This document shows positions 58,513 to 64,000 of a stretch of 64,000 nt of DNA, in pieces. A program made the translations under genes and the position numbers. The notes beneath the pieces were generated by a model that did not search any database, had not been told where the DNA came from, and saw nothing but the letters and a program-made list of their open reading frames with translations. The stretch is from the NCBI GenBank assembly GCA_903813345.2, contig CAIIXF020000012.1, positions 11,140,932 through 11,204,931 of the forward strand, written 5' to 3'. Origin of the DNA: Owenia fusiformis (lineage: Eukaryota; Annelida; Polychaeta; Sabellida; Oweniidae). Numbering within the stretch: position 1 is the stretch's first letter; every line of letters starts with the position of its first letter.

Positions 58513-59796
58513 ATGGACATTCTGCTATTTCTCCTGTATCACATTGTTAGAGGAGTGTTTATCACACTACGAAGACTGTACTGGAAAATAAATGGAGTTT
58601 CCTCATTTCTAGCAGAAATCAATCGTGGAAGACATTACAACAAATCGGCACAAGTCGGAACAATAATATGGCGAGGAAAAATCATTGAACATAATCTGGC
58701 AGATGAGGCTGACTTTCTGTTCGTCCATGAACGATTTGCTCATCCACGTTGCGTTCTGGATAATGACGTCACATTGTACACCATAACAGATAACAATGAA
58801 GCGATATTTGTAGAGACTCCTTCAAATATCAACATATATAGCTCAGATGTGCACCCATTTTTCTACGCGGCACAGTTCAAGCATGCGGTTCGAGTTATCA
58901 AATTGCCGTTTGAAAGTTTCACGATACTTGCTAATGAGATAGGGGATCCAAAAATGAAAATTGTTCTGATATCTAACACGGGGCGTTGTGGTTCAACTCT
59001 TCTCTTACAAATATTTGAATCAACGGGACAATTTATAACAATTTCAGAACCTGATGCAATGACGAAGTTAGCATTACTAAGAATGAAGTCTGGGAGAACT
59101 CCGATGGAGGAAAAAACATGGTGTCAGATGTATAAAAATCTTGTACGGCTTCAGTGTAAACCAAGGGCTGGTGTGGATATTCAGCCAGCGTATTGTATTA
59201 AAACACGTCATGTTTGCGTGAACGACATTGAAGTTCTGATGGCCGAATTCCCAGATGTTCATCAAATATTTCTTTACAGAAACATCTTGAACACCACCAA
59301 GTCCATGCACAGCATTACTAACTCCTATAATAAAATTCAGCAATATTATCTTCCTATCAACAAAGTCAGCAATACGATGGTGAATGCTCTTCTTCCAAAC
59401 TGGGCTAAAGGAAAGAAGTTCACAAAGTCGCCTCTGTCCTGTTATATCCTTGAATGGGGGCTGGTTATGTCCATCTATCTTCACCACCAGCAGAATGGAG
59501 TCAGGGTAGCCGCAATACGGTACGAAGATATCCTTGATAGTCCAACCGAAGCATGTTCTACCATTTTTAAATATTGTAACATTTCCACAGAATTTGTCTC
59601 AAGTGGTGTGAAAGCATTGTGTAAAGAGTCTCAAAGAGGGAGTGCCATAATGAGAACAGACAAAGCAGCAAAGAGGATGGAGATTACAGTTCATATGAAG
59701 AAGGAACTCAATGAGATTCTATCAAAGATGGGGCTTCCTAAACTTGATGAGCCTTGCATTGTCTCAGGCCTAATAACTGGCCATGGACAATTATAA
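58513..59796 (+). CDS. Sulfotransferase-like protein, gene 2, 427 aa, intronless
   Basis: Paralogue of the gene at 49412-50674, aligned along its whole length. The N-terminal hydrophobic segment (MDILLFLLYHIVRGVFITLR) may be a type II membrane anchor. SNTGRCGSTLLLQIFE is the PAPS 5'-phosphosulfate loop, and FLYRNILNTTKSMHS matches the 3'-phosphate site. The frame is also open to an ATG at 58486. I chose 58513 because it aligns with the start of gene 1. Compared with gene 1 it has a few extra residues (MKSGRTPMEEK region) after LALLR. No intron. The last 15 codons (CIVSGLITGHGQL and neighbours) are the first unit of the tandem array that follows. Confidence 0.8.
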   Translation: MDILLFLLYHIVRGVFITLRRLYWKINGVSSFLAEINRGRHYNKSAQVGTIIWRGKIIEHNLADEADFLFVHERFAHPRCVLDNDVTLYTITDNNEAIFVETPSNINIYSSDVHPFFYAAQFKHAVRVIKLPFESFTILANEIGDPKMKIVLISNTGRCGSTLLLQIFESTGQFITISEPDAMTKLALLRMKSGRTPMEEKTWCQMYKNLVRLQCKPRAGVDIQPAYCIKTRHVCVNDIEVLMAEFPDVHQIFLYRNILNTTKSMHSITNSYNKIQQYYLPINKVSNTMVNALLPNWAKGKKFTKSPLSCYILEWGLVMSIYLHHQQNGVRVAAIRYEDILDSPTEACSTIFKYCNISTEFVSSGVKALCKESQRGSAIMRTDKAAKRMEITVHMKKELNEILSKMGLPKLDEPCIVSGLITGHGQL

Positions 59797-61450
59797 TTGT
59801 ATTGTTCCACGCCTGATTACTGGATGATTAAAAGCCTTGTATTGTCCAATGCCTAATTACTGGACAATTATAAGCCTTGTATTGTCCAATGCCTAATTAC
59901 TGGATAATTGTAAGCCTTGTATTGTTCCATGCCTAATTACTGGATAATTATAAGCCTTGTATTGTCCAATGCCTAATTACTGGATAATTGTAAGCCTTGT
60001 ACTGTTCCACACCTGATTACTGGATAATTATAAAAGCCTTGTATTGTCCCATGTCTATTTACTATATAATTATAAGCCTTGTCTTGTCCAATGCCTAATT
60101 ACTGGATAATTATAAACCTTGTATTGTCCCATGCCTATTTACTATATAATTATAAGCCTTGTCTTGTCCAATGCCTAATTACTGGATAATTATAAACCTT
60201 GTATTGTCCCATGCCTATTTACTATATAATTATAAGTCTTGGCTTGTCCAATGCCTAATTACTGGATAATTAGAAGCCTTGTATTGTTCCACGCCTGATT
60301 ACTGGATGATTAAAAGCCTTGTATTGTCCAATGCCTAATTACTGGACAATTATAAACCTTGTATTGTTCCACACCTGATTACTGGATAATTAAAAGCCTT
60401 GTATTGTCCCATGCCTATTTACTATATAATTATAAGCCTTGTCTTGTCCAATGCCTAATTACTGGATAATTATAAACCTTGTATTGTCCCATGCCTATTT
60501 ACTATATAATTATAAGCCTTGTCTTGTCCAATGCCTAATTACTGGATAATTATAGACCTTGTTTTGTCCCATGCCTATTTACTATATAATTATAAGCCTT
60601 GTCTTGTCCAATGCCTAATTACTGGATAATTATAAGCCTTGTATTGTTCCACGCCTGATTACTGGATGATTAAAAGCCTTGTATTGTCCAATGCCTAATT
60701 ACTGGACAATTATAAACCTTGTATTGTACCACGCCTGATTACATGATAATTAAAAGCCTTGTATTGTCCCATGCCTAATTACTGAAAAATTATAAGCCTT
60801 GTATTGTTCCACGCCTAATTACTGGACAATTATAAACCTTTTATTGTCCCATGCCTATTTACTATATAATTATAAGCCTTGTCTTGTCCCATGCCTAATT
60901 ACTGGATAATTATAAGCCTTGTATTGTTCCACGCCTGATTGCTGACGATCATTAACATTGCATTTTCGCATTGTCCCACGTAAGATTACTGGACAATCTT
61001 ACACGTACTACCTTGCATTGTCACACGACTTACATTGTTCCACGCCTAATTACGCCTAATTACTGGACAATTATAAACCTTTCATTGTCACGCTACAGAC
61101 TACTGGAAAATTCTGAACCTTGCATTATCACACGCCTGATAAGTGGACAATTATAAACCTTGCATAGCCCCAGGTCTAATTCCTAGACGACAATTCTAAA
61201 CAATACATTGTCCCATGATTACTGGGCAATTATAAACCTTGCATAGCCCCAGGTCTAATTCCTGGATGACAATTCTAAACAATACATTGTCCCATGATCA
61301 CTGGGCAATTATAAACCTTGCATTGCCTCTTACCTCATTACTGGACAACTATAAACCTTTCATTGTCCAAGGCTCATGTGACGATTATAAATCTTACATT
61401 GTTCCATACAAGGCTTATTGCTGGACAATTATAACTTTTTCTCTACAAGA
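59752..61450. repeat. ~40-bp minisatellite starting in the end of sulfotransferase gene 2
   Basis: About 35-40 units, consensus CCTTGTATTGTCCAATGCCT then AATTACTGGACAATTATAAG, run from the last codons of the gene (59752) to about 61450. Sub-variants use TTCCACGCCTGATTACTGGA or CCATGCCTATTTACTATATA, and these form a two-unit higher-order pattern around 60050-60600. Within each unit GGACAAT and ATTGTCC are complementary, so the transcript could form a row of small hairpins. Confidence 0.92.
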
Positions 61451-61600
61451 ATGCAATGTCAATTTCTAATAAATCCTAGAACCCCTAGATACATGTAGGT
61501 ACGACTATTAAGGAGATCTTTTAAAAAATGCTTAGGTACCATAAAACAGGTTAATTCACTTTGCAATGGCCTAATTATCGAATAGAGATATCTTACTGTA

Positions 61601-62643
61601 CAAGGGCCGAGCAATATATTCGCTACTTTTTGCTTTATTTTATTTTATATTTGTTTATTTCCATTGAAATTTGGTACAGACATAGAGTGTAGAATTCTGC
61701 ATCTTTTGATTCCATTTTCAAGCCCATTGCCAAATATGGCAAAAAATTATGGTTGTCATAGCAACGAAAGGAATGAGCAACCGGAGCTGCCCATAAGTTT
61801 ACTGCAATTGCACATGCAACAATATCTTTATATGCCCATTTCTCATAACAAAAACATTCAGTTTGGGTATTTTTTATAAACATTGTTTACTGGACATTGA
61901 TCCAATATTCAGAACAATGGTTGTGATGTCATATATGTTCTTTTCAAACAATAAAGAGGTCACAATTGATCCGCATATGCATCACAAAAGGGAGACTCTG
62001 CGAAAGAACTTCATGGATGCAGTTCGTAAAAAGCGCCCAGTATTGATCAACCATATGATATATCATCAAGATAATGCTCCATCACACAGGGCCCGTGAGG
62101 TAACTGATATATTAGCAGCTCTAAACATTGAAAAATTTGATCATGCACCATACTGTCCAGACCTTGCATTGTGCGACTTTGAAATTTTCGGCAAACTGAA
62201 GAATGAGCTACGCGGGCAGAGGTGAAGTGACCGTGAAGAAGTGGTTGAGGCCGTCTATAAGGCCCTAAAAGACCTATATGCAAATGGAAGCGGACTGCAA
62301 CAGGCCTATCAAGACTGGTTTTCCCGATGTAGAAAATACATAGCTGCAGATGGACACTATTTTGAGAATGAGGCATGGAATGAGGAGTAACTGTCTTAAT
62401 TAACAAAAAGGACATTTTGTATAAAAGTTGTTTTCTGAAACATTGTCACAAATGTCAGCTCCGGTGGTCACTATCAACCAATATCCAATGCCATGTAATA
62501 TATTACGGATGTAACCAAATAAATGCACATTTGGTGATATTACAGAAAAATGTTTTTTCTATTATTTTGGAAAATTTCAGGTAAGATACTTTATTATTAA
62601 CAATTTGAGAGCAAAAAGTAGCGAATATATTGCTCGGCCCTTG
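61601..62643. mobile_element. Mariner-type element, perfect 33-bp TIRs, defective
   Basis: CAAGGGCCGAGCAATATATT and the next 13 bases at 61601-61633 are repeated exactly as the complement at 62611-62643. TA lies outside both ends. The element is 1043 bp. The identical ends suggest fairly recent movement, yet the transposase inside is incomplete, so it probably relied on enzyme from elsewhere. Confidence 0.9.
61863..62391 (+). pseudogene. Mariner transposase, C-terminal part, one premature stop
   Basis: The frame carries HQDNAPSHRA and YCPDLALCDFEIFGKLK. There are 34 residues between the Asp of QDN and the Asp of CDF, the D34D spacing of mariner transposases. A TGA at 62223 breaks the frame, and the same frame then continues through REEVVEAVYKALKDLY to a stop near 62390. 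The N-terminal DNA-binding part and the first catalytic Asp are absent; the 5' third of the element is non-coding. It is inactive. Confidence 0.8.
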
Positions 62644-63039
62644 TATATTCTACATTTCATCTATTGGAACAAATTACAAATTACATGCATGGTTTTTGGC
62701 ATTTATTTGTGGTGTTAACTTGTACACTGTGGTATATCTAGAAATAAACAAGGAATTATGATCCTGGTTACACTGTTTGAATTTCAACCTCTATCCATTA
62801 TCCATTTAGGTATAATCGGATTAACATATCAGTGAAAGAATCCCTCCTGCTAAATCCTATCGAACATTAATAAAGCTACATCATATCCCGTTTATGTCTA
62901 ATGCTTTTCTTCCTATTTCCTTATAAACCAAGTGTCAGTGGAGCCTTAATAGTACTATGGGTTTTGGCTGATGTAAAGATGGCAGTAATGGTGAAAATAT
63001 GTTAAGACCAATAGATTGCACTGTCGTCTCTACCCCTAC

Positions 63040-63662
63040 TATCACACCAAACTAGTTCTCATTGCGTTCTCGAAAACGGGCTTCAACTGTATACGAACGG
63101 ACTGGACCTACTAAGAACCGTTTGGGATCTATTTACAAACTTCATCGAACGTACTCGAACGGGTAGGTCCTCTAGAACTTAGACAATGCTCAAAATGTTC
63201 TCGTGGTCGTCACGTTCTACAATTAGAACGAGTGACAACGTACTAACGACGAGCTGGACGTACTACGAACGGAACCGTCGTACTTCAATCCTACTAGGGA
63301 CGTTTTAACAACGAGTTGAACTGTCTGCGGACGTGTTGAGAACGAGGTAGAACTAATTGCAAACGGGTTTAAACTGATTAAGAACGTATTTAACACTGCT
63401 TATGAACGAGTTAGCAAAAATATAGCTATCACAGCAAACAAGTTGCCACTGCGTTCTTCAAAACTGGTTTTAAACTGTGTGCGAACGGAATGAACGTAGC
63501 TGCAACTTTCTAAGGTCTATTTACGAACTTTATGAACGTTCTCAGACGGGAATGTGATTTTAGAATTTTGAATCGATTCAAAATTCGATGACGACCATAC
63601 CGTTCTGTAATCAGGTCATGTTGACCTTCTAGACTAAGGGACGCGTTCTACGACGTTGCACT
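63040..63662. mobile_element. CpG-rich TIR element, copy 2, truncated
   Basis: It is the inverted counterpart of 9571-10711 without the nested insertion. It begins TATCACACCAAACTAGTTCT and ends inside the element near GACGTTGCA. Shared landmarks include TTTTGAATCGATTCAAAATT and GTCCCTTAGTCTAGAAGGTC (complement). Confidence 0.8.
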
Positions 63663-63689
63663 CTATGGTTGGCCTATTAGTATAAAGAA

Positions 63690-63930
63690 TACATGCGTTG
63701 TTTACGGGTGTGTAGGCGTTAATTACGCTCGTGTAGATGTAAAATTACGCCCGTGCTGACGAAAAATTACGCCCGTGAAGAAGTAAATTCTACGGGCGTT
63801 CAGAATACATTTACAGGCGTGAACTTACGGCGTTAAAATTATTAATTACGGGCGTTAAGACTGTTATTTTACACGCGCTGAGAAACATCTTCACGCCCGT
63901 GGAGTTTATTTTTAGCGCCGTAAATTATGA
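63690..63930. repeat. ACGGGCGT / ACGCCCGT motif cluster
   Basis: The word ACGGGCGT, its complement ACGCCCGT, or one-base variants occur about ten times in 240 bases, in both orientations and spaced 15-30 bases apart by AT-rich DNA. Function unknown. Confidence 0.75.
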
Positions 63931-64000
63931 ACCAACCAGAACCTTACTTACATGATGATTTAATGCATCCTTGCTAAAAGAGCAACTCCGAGATACTTGC

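Noticed and set aside
59752-61450. CRISPR-like array
   Set aside because: Units are contiguous and diverged, without unique spacers, in an animal genome.

Overview
This window is nuclear DNA from an animal, most likely a marine invertebrate. The evidence is AT-rich sequence, genes split into many short exons with GT..AG introns, an SH2B-type signalling adaptor (an animal family), a mariner element with a D34D transposase fragment, and many short foldback elements and minisatellites. I cannot name the species. The repeats starting CAGTAAAACCTG and CCCGTAGCCAGG and the frequent TACATGTA words suggest a marine invertebrate, but that is an impression only.

Layout. 1-15,200: no confident complete gene. 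It holds inverted-repeat elements, a large ~88-bp satellite (about 3.0-6.15 kb) interrupted by one good exon-like segment (5195-5323), a CACA-rich minisatellite, a decayed DDE transposase relic (about 7.4-8.1 kb) and a CpG-rich terminal-inverted-repeat element (9571-10711) with a second element nested in it. 15,260-23,662 (minus): a thioredoxin reductase gene that I could join from 14 exons with every reading phase consistent, including a 20-nt microexon. The last exon, which should carry the C-terminal redox tail, was not found. 24,029-40,870 (plus): an SH2B adaptor gene of 7 exons (phenylalanine zipper, PH, SH2, C-terminal tyrosine motif). The two genes are head-to-head, with 366 bp between start codons. 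40,847-46,600: tandem arrays and ordinary non-coding DNA. 46,600-48,760: short mobile elements and a dead Tc1/mariner-type element. 49,412-50,674 (minus) and 58,513-59,796 (plus): two intronless sulfotransferase-like paralogues. Between them lies an intronless major-facilitator transporter (53,423-54,880, minus) and a 1.5-kb polypyrimidine triplet tract. 61,601-62,643: a mariner element with perfect 33-bp ends. 63,040-63,662: a second copy of the CpG-rich element.

The most unusual pattern is that several minisatellites appear to have grown out of exon edges. In the SH2B gene the arrays before exons 2, 3 and 5 are made of copies of the acceptor junction of the exon that follows, and the 3' array of 42-bp units begins inside the last codons and runs through the stop codon. 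Both sulfotransferase genes show the same thing at their 3' ends: the last ~15 codons are the first unit of a ~40-bp array. That makes six exon-edge arrays at three loci. I know of no described name for this, although local tandem duplication itself is ordinary.
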